This document shows, one piece after another, positions 1 through 9,999 of a stretch of 64,000 nucleotides of DNA. The notes below the pieces were generated by a model. That model was not told the origin of the DNA and ran no database searches. It saw only the letters and a list, made by a program, of their open reading frames with translations. The DNA is from Prostheceraeus crozeri (Eukaryota > Platyhelminthes > Polycladida > Euryleptidae): assembly GCA_907163375.1 (NCBI GenBank), contig CAJQUW010007428.1, forward strand, positions 186,001-250,000, read 5' to 3'. The number at the start of each line of letters is the position of its first letter. The first letter of the stretch is position 1. A program made the translations under genes and the position numbers.

Positions 1-117
1 TAAACAACGTGCAATTGAATCTGCGCATTTATTTCAAATTCACGAATCAACTCAATCAAAAATTGAGTATTTTTTTACTTCGCTGTTGTCATGACGAAGA
101 TTCGTTACGATCATTTT

Positions 118-200
118 TGGCAGAATAGCTCAGTTGGCTCCTCAGTACAGAGGTACAGGAAGTGCAGTATTCGAGTCTGTCGGTCTCGGGAGCTACCACC
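118..200 (+). repeat. tRNA-derived SINE head (degenerate)
   Basis: A perfect RNA polymerase III A-box-like word (TAGCTCAGTTGG, about 126-137) is followed about 35 bases later by a B-box-like word (TATTCGAGTCT, about 171-181). The spacing and order fit a tRNA-like promoter. The stretch between does not fold into a convincing cloverleaf, and unrelated sequence follows, so a SINE head is more likely than a working tRNA gene. Confidence 0.45.
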
Positions 201-1750
201 ACTCTCCCTAGAGGTTGCTAACTGGTGAGTAGGCCTATTGCGAATGTATGAAGTCTTTCTTACTTCTCTAATAATTTTCTTGTGATACTTGATACTTGCC
301 TTGGGTGGGGAGTAGAAAAAGAGATTATCTGAAAAACAATAAAAACTAAATCATCAGAAGACAACAGGATTGTGAGCTAGGCAAAATTTTAGTCAAATCT
401 TGTTATCATCTCTATTTTCTTTTAAAAATTTCATCATTTTTTTATTACTTTTGCATAATGAAAAATTTGATGTTATTTACTTAACTACACTTGCATGCAT
501 CACCTGTTTTAGTTTTGTATAATTTCTAAACACGTAAGGCTCGATAATTTTAGGATTGTTTATGAGCATGAGCCCACATAAAATGTCACATTGGGTCAGA
601 ACAGAATTTTGGAGTCATGCACCGGAGAATCCGTTGTGACTTCATGACCGCGAAGATATTAAAATTACAAGGCACTTAGTTTTAGAATTCTCTAATGCCT
701 TGGCTATCTGTTTACAATGGGGAACCGTGGACGCCACTGTTAGACCCCTATGAATTCAATGCCAAGGGGTTTATCAGCAAGAGTATATCAAGAAACAGTT
801 CAGAAAATCAGTGCAACAATCCCCCCTTCAAATCAACATCTATAATATTTCCACTGATTTGATGAGTTAAGGATACCTCGGAGAATCGCGCATTTATAGC
901 ATCTGTCTTCCACGAGGTATAGTAGATATCTAACTGCCCCTGACACAACCACAAGAAGTCTGGAGATCGATCCCTGTCATCGAAATTTTACGCGGCACAA
1001 CTACCAAAACTACCGAAGTATGGCCTTCACGATCGTGCCAGGAACAAGTATAGACTTCATGAAAGTCAGAAAGATTGAATTGCTTAACATAATGTGGTCA
1101 CGGTAGAATTAAAATCGCTGAAATCAACGCAGATAACCAAAATGTAGAAAGTCGTCTGGCATGATCTTCCATAATCAGCGAATTTTCCCATGGCCATGCA
1201 AAGTAGTGCATGTAGCATTTTCTAATCTACTGTTCGGAGGTTCGTAAATTGCTTATGATATTGCACAAAAATGCTGATTTCAATTAAAAATTACTTCCAT
1301 ACGTTTCAATCTCAAGATGTCACGAAAGAAATAGCAAAGGATATGCACGAACCATCAAGATCTGATAGAAGACAGTATGGAGTACACGATGGAAGGATTG
1401 AAACTAAAGATGGAGACGGGCTTCACAACAGTTGTCAGACAGCAAAGGAAACTGATGCACTATAAATTATCTTCGTATTGTAATGACTCCAGTGCAGTGC
1501 TATCAAAAATATCCTTGATGGATAGCTAGTTCTATTGTTTCCGTTTCCAGTTCCAATTTCCTCATCAGAAACCTATCTATCTGAATTGCAAATCAATGTA
1601 CTCATGCCCAATTATCAGAATGTCGCGAGTGTGCTAAATAAAGAGAATATATTTTACTTTCTGGACGCAAGCAGACGACAGTCTTCTTCATTGACAATCC
1701 ACTGATAAAACAGTTGCATGTGTCTTGCAATTTATTCAATAAAGAAAATT
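201..1750. other. No gene recognised
   Basis: A+T-rich sequence without a convincing coding region. The longest open frame is 64 codons (1271-1465), has no domain character, and is treated as chance. No clear repeat structure was seen. Confidence 0.5.
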
Positions 1751-1755
1751 TAGGG

Positions 1756-1960
1756 CTGGCGCCGTGGCCTTGTGGTAGAGTGCTCGCATTGCGTCCGGGA
1801 GAGACCTTGGTTCAAACCTTTGACTTTTAAAATAGGTACACTGCATTCTTGCTAAACACTCAACGCAATTGGAATGAGAGTGGTATTAACTCTCCACATG
1901 GAAGAAAAGCTCCGTGCCTGATGCGTTTCCGAGTATAGACAAGGTTAATTAATTTTTTAA
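1756..1960 (+). repeat. tRNA-derived SINE
   Basis: The stretch opens with an A-box-like segment (GTGGCCTTGTGGTAGAGTGC, about 1763-1782) and a B box (GGTTCAAACCT, 1809-1819), the usual internal promoter of tRNA-derived SINEs. The GTGGCCT-GTGGTAGAG-GCTCG pattern is like tRNA-Gly-type SINE heads seen in many invertebrates. About 130 bases of unrelated body follow, ending near an A/T-rich tail around 1945-1960. The 3' boundary is approximate and no target duplication could be set. Confidence 0.6.
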
Positions 1961-2900
1961 TGTTTATGCGCTAAGAAATTTAAGCTGCAAACAATGACGA
2001 ATGAACAGTATGTATACACAATGTAGCACAATGTTTAACACACATGATCTGAAATTGGCAGTAGAAGACTAACTCACAGCGACCGACAGATAATCCACAG
2101 AAGGTTAAACTGTTGAATAACTTTGCCGGCAAAGGTAAGTGAATAGCATAGCAAATTTCATTCGAGAATTTTACTCATGAAATGTTCGCCATTTCAGCTC
2201 TTCAGAAAGCAATGAATGTTCTTCAATTAACTAATCTTGTCCTCGCAGTCACCGTAATAGTAGGAATAAAATTCGAGCAGGCTAAGTTTTTATTCAACTT
2301 AACACGCTACACTCAATACTTGCAGCTGTTATTTGTTCTCCGCCATTTTCATCAATGAGGCACTGGCCAAAAGAATTGTGTTTTCCTTCTTTAAAAAGTC
2401 GGCAAACATGTCAGTTTAGATATTGTCCGGCCGCCAAAGCCGCCGAGTTTCTGCAGGAAGCGAGTACGAAATGAGACTTCAACAGAGTAATGCACTACGG
2501 TGCTACGAAAATCACTTTAACCTTAAAAAAATTGTCCATTAGATATGAAAGTTGTTCCTAAACCAAAACTTTACGTAGAATCCGAAATTCTCATTTTAAA
2601 AATAATCTATCTAGCTCATCAAAAGATATTTGCAATTTATTGATCGGAATCGATCTGATTAATTAGCAGTGATTGATTTTTGTTAGGATAACGTTTAAAA
2701 TTCATACAGCGAGTTATTCTAGATCAAAATCGTCCTTTAGAAAACAATTTTTATACTTAAAAGCTCATTCAATACCTTATTTTGATGTTATAGATGATTT
2801 TATTGACAGGTATCAATCTGATTGGTTCAAGTCGGATTTTAGCTCGTGTCTGAAGCAATTATTCCAAAGCAATTTTTTGCGCAGAAAACGAATTTAACAC
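1961..2900. other. No gene recognised
   Basis: A 74-codon open frame at 2673-2897 lies directly upstream of the LINE remnant and might be its eroded 5' part, but no reverse-transcriptase motif is visible in it. Otherwise nothing was recognised. Confidence 0.4.
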
Positions 2901-2977
2901 TTAAAATGTCATGAAATGTATTGTTTGCATCCTATAGATGATCCTATAGGCGCCTTGCTGGCAAATGTATCTGCAAA

Positions 2978-3868
2978 ATGTTATCCGAGAAAGCGAAAGA
3001 TATATTTCATCCTCATCAATTCGGTGTTTCTTGTCCAGATGGAGCAGAACAAGTTGTTCACAAGATACGGGATATTCTGCAGAACAATTGGGACGACGAA
3101 GATTTTGTGTTGCTGAAAATTGACATGTCCAGCGCTTTCAATTTCGTATCTAGACAAGCAATGTTGGATGAAGTTTGTGATCAGCTTCCTAGTCTATTAC
3201 CTTGGGTGGCCTGGTGTTATGAAAAACATCCTCGTTTGTGGCATGCTACTGGACCTCTCAATTCCGCAACTGGAGTGCAACAAGGAGATCCGCTCGAGCC
3301 GTTGTTATTTTCCTTGGTTCTTCATCGTCTAGTTCTTTCCCTCAATACCATACCCGGTCTTCGTGACAATATCTGGTATTTAGACGATGGCATTCTCTGC
3401 GGAACCCAGCAGGCTATCGCCGATAGTCTTGTTGCCATCCAGGACTCAACTGTTTGGTCGGGCTTACAAATCAACCTTAAAAAGTGTGAGGTTTTCAGTC
3501 GCAACCCAGTACAGTCCTTACCTGCTTCAATTATGAAAAGCAGTAAACCCAATGTAGAAGTTCTGGGTGCTCCGATTGGTAGTGAAGAGTTCTGCGCAGA
3601 TTTTGTAACCAAGAAACGACTATCCTCTTCATTTCTCCTAAACGAGATTTCTCCTAAACATGATCCACAAATTTCAATTAAATTACTGGGCATATGCAGT
3701 GGCTTCTGTAAATTTGCTTACATCGCTCGTTGCTGTCCTCCCACGTCAATTTCCAACGTTGTGACTAAGTTTGACTCCGATGTGATGCGGTGCCTAGAAG
3801 ATTCTGTAGGCATTCAACTTACAGAGAGAGCTGCCTTAACTGTGGTGGATTGGGTTTGCGCTCTGTAA
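2978..3868 (+). pseudogene. LINE reverse transcriptase fragment
   Basis: The 296-residue open frame has the RT palm motifs in order. Motif A is LLKIDMSSAFNFVSR (about residue 46). The template-grip motif is TGVQQGDPLEPLLFSLVLH (about residue 98). The catalytic box is WYLDDGILCG (about residue 133), YLDD rather than the YADD usual in LINEs. INLKKCEVF follows. N-terminal RT sequence continues upstream in another frame from about 2915, which marks a frameshift near 2975. At the C-terminus the homologous track moves to the frame that opens at 3790; the last 10-12 residues here are out of frame. Confidence 0.75.
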
Positions 3869-4470
3869 GCAAACATGCTTCAGCAGCCTACTTGTCATCT
3901 ATTATCAGTACATGCTCTACATCTGCACATAAAAGTGAAGCGGTTGATCATTTCAATAGACAAGTTGAATACTGCGACCAAATAAAAGTGGAGGATATTC
4001 TAGGTACCTGTGGCAGACAAGGAAATTCATCTAAGAAGATTGACAAGCGGCAGTATGATGAGTTATTATCAAATTCTTTATCAACTGCGGATCGAGCTCG
4101 TCTGCTTTCGGTTTCATCGTCACAAGCTTCAGACTGGCTGTCGGCCACTCCTAATCCAGGTCTTGGTCAACGACTTAAGCCAAATGAGGTTCAAATATTA
4201 GTGAAGCTACGTCTGGGACTTTCAATTACTGAGGAAGACATAACGTGTCCAATATGCTCAGAAAAATTAATGGACAGTTTTGGTTACCACGGATTGACTT
4301 GCAAGCGCGGACCAAACATTGTTCGACGTCACAACGAGATCCGGAACATCATTTATGGTCTTTGCCGTCAAGCATCTTTGAATCCACGTCTAGAGCAAGG
4401 TGCTGGATTGGACAACTCTTGGAAGCTCTCCCGTCCTGCAGACATTTTGGTGCCATCTGATGAACACTGA
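3790..4470 (+). pseudogene. LINE C-terminal region (CCHC and RPD remnant)
   Basis: The first twenty or so residues are out-of-frame overlap with the RT. Real homology starts at GGLGLRSV (about 3850), the usual connector after RT in this LINE group. CPICSEKLMDSFGYHGLTC (about 4248-4304) is a CX2C...HX4C knuckle, and RPADILVP near the end matches the R-P-D part of a PD-(D/E)XK nuclease. The frame ends right after this, before the D/E-x-K strand. The protein is therefore truncated and the element could not have moved in this form. Confidence 0.65.
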
Positions 4471-4604
4471 TAGGAATCAGTTTCGAAGAGAGCTTCCAGC
4501 GGCTTGGCGTTACATTATCCAAGGCCAATGCTCGAGCACTCCTCTCACGCTGTACGGAGACAGTTTAGTTCCTTTTTTTATAACTTTTTATATACTTTTA
4601 TAAA

Positions 4605-5328
4605 CAGCTGAAATTGACTATACATGTGGATGGATGTCCATGTGCGTCTCAGGTCAGATGTCTCTGTTTGAATCTTAAAAAGAATCTTTGCTTAAGATGA
4701 AGAGGGGAAAATTGAATAACCTGGAAGCAAAGTGCCAACTTACGACTGTTTTTTACTGTCACATTGCAACTGCTTTTCTCCCGGAAATCCTAAGCTACAT
4801 TTCTTCGCCCGGAAAATGAGATCAGGGGAAAATGAAAAGAGTACTGCCGGCTATAAATGCAATCATGAAACCTTTCCTGGATTATTATTGCTAAAATTCA
4901 CAAAACATTTTGTTGCCATCGACAGCCAGAAAGCGGTAGACCCTGAAGGTCTTTCAAGGGCAAAGTACTTTTTATTTTATTAATAATTTACAGTCAAATT
5001 TTTTGGAAGCATTTTTCTTTGATTTTGCATTGATTCATTTGTCTAAAGATTTGCTTGCTTGCGAACGATATTGGAGAACAAAGTTGTAATGAGAAAGCGT
5101 TGTGAAATAACTCAAGGAGTTTGCTTCCAATTAGAACATACAGGAAATAATTGATCGGAAGAAAAAAATGCAGAATAATAATGCAGCCACAGAATACGTC
5201 ATTCACTCGTCCTGTCTTCAATCAAACGCAACGATTTTTTTATTACAGCTCTGTATGTCATTGTCATTGTACAATGGACATCGAGTAATTACTTTTGATT
5301 TTAAATAATGATAATGCATAAGTATATA
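4605..5328. other. No gene recognised; Polinton left flank
   Basis: Nothing coding was recognised. The last six bases (TATATA, 5323-5328) are the left copy of the Polinton target duplication. Confidence 0.6.
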
Positions 5329-5967
5329 AGTAGTAAGGAGTTCTACACCTCTGGATAGCGCAAGATGGCCGCCGTGGACCTCCCCCCCTCCTGTCAGACT
5401 AGGGCGTCGGTCCTAGTCCGACACCTAGATACTTCGAGTCCGACCCCCCCCCCTCTGGAACGACAGAGGTAGGAGTTGCCAGAGGTTGTTCGTGGTGCGC
5501 TCTCCAAGCTGTCGTGGTGTGCTGGCTAGGCTGGCGTGGTGTGCTGGCCAGGTTGGCGTGGTGTGCTGGCCAGGTTGGCGTGGTGTGCCGGCCAGGTTGG
5601 AATGGTGGAATTTCGGTGCGAGACCACTCCCATCGTGTTTCTCGTCAAAAGTTGGGTGAACAAAATTTTTTCACCCCCCCCCTCGGCAGCGATCTTCCTA
5701 TTTTGGTTCTAGTGGATGGATTTTGTCTTATAGATACTCATTTGAAAGAGGAGAAAAAACTGCCCAATGACATTTTTGTTGCGAGTCAATCGGATCAGCC
5801 GTTCAAAAGTTAGAGCTGCTACAAGATTTTAGGTCAGACCTCGGATTTGACGAAAAAATCCTAAGTGTCAGAGCCACTTAGTGTGGACAAAATTTTGAAA
5901 ATTTTTCCAAAGTGTCGCATTTCGACCTGGGACCTTCACCAAAACATTTTTCATCAAATTTCTCCGA
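5329..5967 (+). repeat. Polinton left terminal inverted repeat
   Basis: Matches the reverse complement of 26364-26999 from the AGTAGTAAGGAG end inward to about TCTCCGA. The outer part is G/C-rich with C-runs; the inner part holds a 22-bp tandem repeat block and an A/T-rich segment. The two arms differ by scattered substitutions and small length changes. Confidence 0.92.
5514..5602 (+). repeat. 22-bp tandem repeats inside the left TIR
   Basis: Four near-identical units of about 22 bp (core GTGGTGTGCTGGCCAGGTTG), with a few substitutions between units. The block is mirrored in the right TIR. Its position about 185 bp from the terminus suggests a binding array, but that is inference. Confidence 0.85.
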
Positions 5968-6253
5968 ACGGGGGGCAGGGGTCAGTGAAAAGTGCTGAAA
6001 AAAGTTTTGGTAAGGGTCCCAGATTGAAATTCGGAAATTTAAAATTTTTCAAAATTTTCACCACACTGGAGCTCCCACACTTAGGAAATTTTTCACTTGT
6101 GGCATGTTACATGGCCATGTGCTGAGCCACCCACTTCTCGTGGTCACATCGTCGTATGATAGAGCATGATGAGACGAATCGTTTGCAACAAACCGCATGT
6201 CGCTACGATGAATACTTTCGGAGATAGAGCTATTTTAAGTTTTCTTCTGAGCA

Positions 6254-6261
6254 TATATAAA
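6254..6261 (+). promoter_or_regulatory. TATA box, left-end plus-strand unit
   Basis: TATATAAA followed by CC sits about 290 bp inside the left TIR. A donor-like GAG|GTAAGC lies about 40 bp downstream (intron start about 6303) and an acceptor TTACAG ends at 6864, followed by a Kozak-like GCCATGG at 6869-6875. This reads as a promoter, a short untranslated exon and a leader intron of about 560 bp ahead of the coiled-coil gene. The 10-base word TATATAAACC recurs at 8267. Confidence 0.6.
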
Positions 6262-6916
6262 CCCCCGGCAACGTAAGTCTGATCACTTCATCGAAAGACG
6301 AGGTAAGCGACGGTCGTCGCTCTGAGCTCCCGATATCGGGTGTTTCAAAGGACTCTATCTTTTGAAGTAGGAAAGCTATCTTCTTACTTCAAAGTTTGTG
6401 TGATAGAGTTTGATTATGTCTTTACTACTGATAAAAATTTTTAAAAGTAGTATGAGTAGTAAAATGCGGAATTTTTTAAAAATTCTTAATTTTCAGTTTT
6501 TCAAAGTTTTAACATGTAGAATAAGGTTTTCAAGTATGCTGAGTTCAAATCTGCTATCAGATTTCAAATTTGACTAAGTCTAAGGCAGCTTTGAGGGGCT
6601 AGATCCCAGCTACTGATCACTACCTTTGACTCGGCGTTGCTGTTACCACTTCGGGGCAGTGACAGTGATGTCTTAAGCTGTAAATAGCGGGTATCGGGGA
6701 AGATCTTTCACTTCCCTAGTGATCGGTACAACGCCTTCGGGCTGTAGACGGGATCGAGTGTCACTCACTATACTCAAATCTATAATTCGTCACTAAGTGT
6801 AATGCTTTAGGAATATGACTGTACTACATGATTCCAAACTTATACAAATTTCATTATCTTACAGTTAGCCATGGCAAACGACAAGAATCGGAAGTTCCAT
6901 ATAAAAATGTGTATAT

Positions 6917-8023
6917 ATGGGCGAATCAATCGCAGTGCGGACGCCAAGGCATGTTAAGAAGGCGGGCACTGACAACATGATTACCCTGAGTAGGGTTGCG
7001 TGTGTGAAGTGTAGGGTGTTGAAGGGAGTTGAGGATGAGGTGAAGTTTTACCGAGTGCATGCTGATTGTGTTGGAGGTTTGATGAATGACCATCGATTCA
7101 CCAAGTTGATTGTTGAAGAGAGGGAGCGAATGTTGAAGATAGAGCGAGACGCCAAGGTGGTGAATGTTGTGGAGAGTGATGAGGTGAAGAAAGCTGTTGC
7201 TTCGTTGGAGGCTGAGATTCAACGAAAGAGAGTGTTTGAGAGTGATGATGAGGATGATGTGGATTTAGATAGGGAGCGTGTGAGGAAGTTGAGCTCTTCT
7301 TCCTCGGAGGTGTCCAACATAGTTGTTGAGGACCCCCCGCAGAGCTCATCTTCCCCAAAAGTGAAGGGTGGTGGGATTTGCGTGCAGTCGGCGAGGTGGA
7401 TGAAGGATATAGAAACGAAGCATGTGTCGCAGCAGATGGCACATGATTTGTTAGTAAATAAATATGAAAGTTTGAAGAAGGTGAAAGACGAAGTCGTGAA
7501 TGAGTTGGATGAGTTGAAAAAGAAGGATCTGAAGTCGAAGGAGGTAGCGGATGAGAATATCCGAATGAGGCGTAGTGTGACAGATTTGAAGAAGAAGACG
7601 CGAGAGTTGGAAGAGAAGAATGATGACTGTGAGAAGAGGGCGAGTGCTGCATAGAGAAGAATGAGAGATGCAGAAGCGAAGTTTGAGGAGATGATGAAGG
7701 AGATGAGTGTGTTGAGAGCGAGGAATGTTGAGTTGGAGAGGAATGTGGCTCGGCGTGGTGATGAGAGACAGGCGCTTGAGAAGTTGGAGCGCATGAGGGA
7801 TGAGTGGAATCGTTTGAATGAGGATAGGTTGTTTGAGTTTCACATCCCTATTCGGGATAATCATCTGGACGGTCAGGTCATTGTGAATAAAGACCTTGAT
7901 GACTCGATCATCTGCTATAACGGGCACCCCCAAAAGAAATGCCTACACGCCACACGCCGAATGCGTGGGCACTTGACCGCCTTCTCTGTTAGGAAGCGTG
8001 CGAAACTGCCTAAGGATGTCTAA
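6917..8023 (+). pseudogene. Polinton coiled-coil protein (broken)
   Basis: I do not recognise a family. The region codes for a highly charged protein. It has a cysteine pair near the start (CVKCRV), then an acidic patch beside a serine-rich stretch in the middle, then a long Lys/Glu-rich heptad-type coiled coil. A small C-terminal portion has H and C residues. A nuclear or virion-scaffold role would be guesswork. It is the first gene from the left end and has its own TATA box and leader intron. This copy is broken (about one or two breaks). Long minus-strand open frames over the same stretch are shadows of its biased codons. Confidence 0.6.
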
Positions 8024-8109
8024 CTCGGTAAGTGAAAAGCAAATGAGATAGTATATCCTATTGTAACACATATCATTTTCATTGCAGATTTTTCCCCCTG
8101 CCTTCAGTC

Positions 8110-8250
8110 CCGAGAATGAACCAACGGCTCAAATAAGGGCCACCAAGGGGCAAGACATGATAGAACCTCCTCGCGGTTTGCCCTGGGCAGTCTTCAAACT
8201 GGCGAATACTCTCATTAAGTTGAATCTGCTATCAGTCAACTTGAACGTTA
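8110..8250 (+). repeat. 141-bp direct repeat, copy 1
   Basis: The segment from CCGAGAATGAACCAACGGCT to the TCAACTTGAACGTTACG region recurs at 8571-8712 with about 10 percent differences. It precedes a TATA box and the small acidic ORF, so it may be part of a promoter or upstream control region inside the Polinton. Confidence 0.8.
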
Positions 8251-8266
8251 CGTCGTGTTAGAGGGG

Positions 8267-8274
8267 TATATAAA
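8267..8274 (+). promoter_or_regulatory. TATA box ahead of the acidic ORF
   Basis: TATATAAA followed by CC, 39 bp before the ATG at 8313. It shares the 10-base word TATATAAACC with the box at 6254. It lies just downstream of the first 141-bp direct repeat. Confidence 0.6.
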
Positions 8275-8312
8275 CCACTGCCTCTCATTTAATTCTCATT
8301 CAGTTTTAAGTC

Positions 8313-8555
8313 ATGATGGAAGCAACATCTTCTACTGAAATTATTCCCGACTTCATCATCCTCGATGAGTGGGATGAAGAGGATGAGAAAGAGTGTGAGG
8401 AGAAGGGGAAGATCAAGAGGATCGTTTGGACGGATGAGGTGTGGACTCCAAATACCACCCGCATCCGAAAGGTCCCAAATGCACCACCTCGACTTAGGCG
8501 GCACAGGGTATATGACAACCTAACGGTCATACCTATTGACTATTCAAGCCAATAG
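8313..8555 (+). CDS. Small acidic Polinton ORF
   Basis: An 80-residue product, rich in Asp and Glu in its first half (EWDEEDEKECEE) and basic in its second half (PPRLRRHRV). No known family was recognised. A strong TATA box 39 bp upstream and a clean start support real expression in the ancestral element. It is sandwiched between the two 141-bp repeats. The frame looks whole. A regulatory role is possible but only inferred from size, charge and position. Confidence 0.5.
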   Translation: MMEATSSTEIIPDFIILDEWDEEDEKECEEKGKIKRIVWTDEVWTPNTTRIRKVPNAPPRLRRHRVYDNLTVIPIDYSSQ

Positions 8556-8570
8556 TCAACTTAAATGTCA

Positions 8571-8712
8571 CCGAGAACGAACCATCGGCCCTGATAAGGG
8601 CCACCATGGGGCAAAACATGATAGAACCTCCTCGCGGTTTGCCCTGGGCAGTCTTCAGACTGGCGAATACTATCATTAAATTGAATCTGCTATCAGTCAA
8701 CTTGAACGTTGC
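8571..8712 (+). repeat. 141-bp direct repeat, copy 2
   Basis: Second copy of the 8110-8250 segment, 461 bp further on, in the same orientation. It begins within 20 bp of the stop of the small acidic ORF. The TATAAAC word at 8921 lies about 210 bp downstream, so each copy sits ahead of a TATA-like word. Confidence 0.8.
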
Positions 8713-9305
8713 AAATGAAGTTCGGTGTAATACTTCCTTTCGACGGGCGTTCCTGTAAAGGGCGGTGATGAAACCCGTAGCTATGTATACCGCAAGGGAC
8801 ATTCGGCAATGGTCAATCTTGTTAAACCTCTCTGCGTCATGTTTGCAAGTGGTTGCCTCTGTCTCAACGTAGTATGCATTCGTGCCAGGGCGACATTTAA
8901 CCAGCTGTCGAAGGTTGCCTTATAAACTTTCCATTGCATACGTTATGAGAACCATGAGTTCTACCTGTCTCTATCAATGAGACGAATTGATGAATGGAAT
9001 GAAATGGGAGGACACTCACGCGCCACACGCAACATAACACACTTCTCTCTTCCGTAGTCTAACAAGCTCTTTACACATGGATCGCAGTCGATTGCTATCC
9101 CTGTATCAGAAGTGTAAGCTATCTTAATTTTATTTAGCACTATTTCATCTACCATCATCGTCCATATGAAATGTTATAAGATTTACAAGTTAAACTAAGC
9201 GTGCTACTATTTCCAAATGAAAAAGTATACATGCTTAAATCATCCACTGAAGCCCCATTCAAGTAAGTCAGTATGAAAGCAAAGATAATATGAAATGAAC
9301 ATTTA

Positions 9306-9761
9306 TTATGGCATGTATTTCAAAAGGTCTTCATCGTCAATATCGTCCCAGAGTCTCACTTCATACAGATCACAAAAAAAGTTCATCTGCTTCAACCGCT
9401 CCTCTACCGCGAGCCTCACTTTATCGATGTATTCCCACTCCGCCATAGTTCGTGGCTGGGAATTAGGGGTGTACCATTCCCATAATTGATGTAGGAATTT
9501 GGTGCTGGTGATCTCCATCACATCATCAGTATCATACTGCAGATACTTCCACCTCACGCCTGTTAAGTCGGGACACTCCTTCTCACATACACTCTCCTCT
9601 TCGTCGTCCGCTGGTAATGTCAACTTTCTAATATTGTCGAGTCGGTACACCTTCTCTACCTTCTCCTTCGTTGGAGCGTTTGGTGCAACGAGCGTCTTTG
9701 ATGATGAGCATCGAGAAGAGAACTCCAATGTAGTGTTCGGTGTTTTTGGAGGGCTTGTCAT
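9306..9761 (-). CDS. Polinton hypothetical protein, minus strand
   Basis: A 151-residue product with no recognised family. The N-terminal third is Ser/Thr/Pro-rich and probably disordered. The rest is acidic with aromatic residues (VRWKYLQYD, QLWEWYTPN) and ends DDIDDEDLLKYMP. The frame looks whole, starting ATG at 9761. It points away from polB, with about 240 bp between the two starts, so a bidirectional promoter around 9780-9990 is likely. Confidence 0.5.
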   Translation of the reverse strand: MTSPPKTPNTTLEFSSRCSSSKTLVAPNAPTKEKVEKVYRLDNIRKLTLPADDEEESVCEKECPDLTGVRWKYLQYDTDDVMEITSTKFLHQLWEWYTPNSQPRTMAEWEYIDKVRLAVEERLKQMNFFCDLYEVRLWDDIDDEDLLKYMP

Positions 9762-9999
9762 GTTGACTGTGGATAATAACTTTGAAATGTTTCCTAATTC
9801 TTAAGTATAAACAAGCAACCAATCAGTATGAACAGCCAATGAATGATGAGTATGAGACGTATAAGTGAGCTGCTGTCTAGCGAATTCTGTTATTATTTGA
9901 GGCGTACAAGTGAACTGCTCTCTTCCAAATTTGAGACGTATTATTTGAGTGAAGTCTCTATCTTGTTGAAGTATCAACCTTAAACATAATTTCCTTGAA

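Larger units (their letters stand above)
2900..4600 (+). mobile_element. Decayed LINE remnant, RLE-type candidate
   Basis: 5'-truncated non-LTR retrotransposon. It has a reverse transcriptase region (about 2915-3840), then a connector with GGLGLRSV, a CCHC motif (CPIC...HGLTC, about 4245-4310) and an RPADILV segment near 4432-4455. A CCHC knuckle followed by an R/K-P-D motif is the layout of the restriction-like endonuclease in R2/NeSL-type LINEs. The coding track changes frame about 2975 and again about 3840, so it is dead. It stops soon after the RPD motif, so the rest of the nuclease is missing. No target duplication was identified. Confidence 0.7.

Noticed and set aside
118-200. Functional tRNA gene
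   Set aside because: The A and B boxes are good but no cloverleaf or acceptor stem can be drawn; a SINE head explains it better.
1271-1465. 64-codon frame as a gene
   Set aside because: No domain, promoter or splice context; this length is expected by chance.
5514-5813. 99-codon frame at the left Polinton end (and its mirror at 26.5-26.8 kb)
   Set aside because: It reads through the 22-bp tandem repeats of the TIR and has no protein character.
7098-7794. Long minus-strand frames rich in Ser, His and Phe
   Set aside because: They are antisense shadows of the coiled-coil gene, caused by its GAG/AAG-rich codons; they have no promoter or domain.
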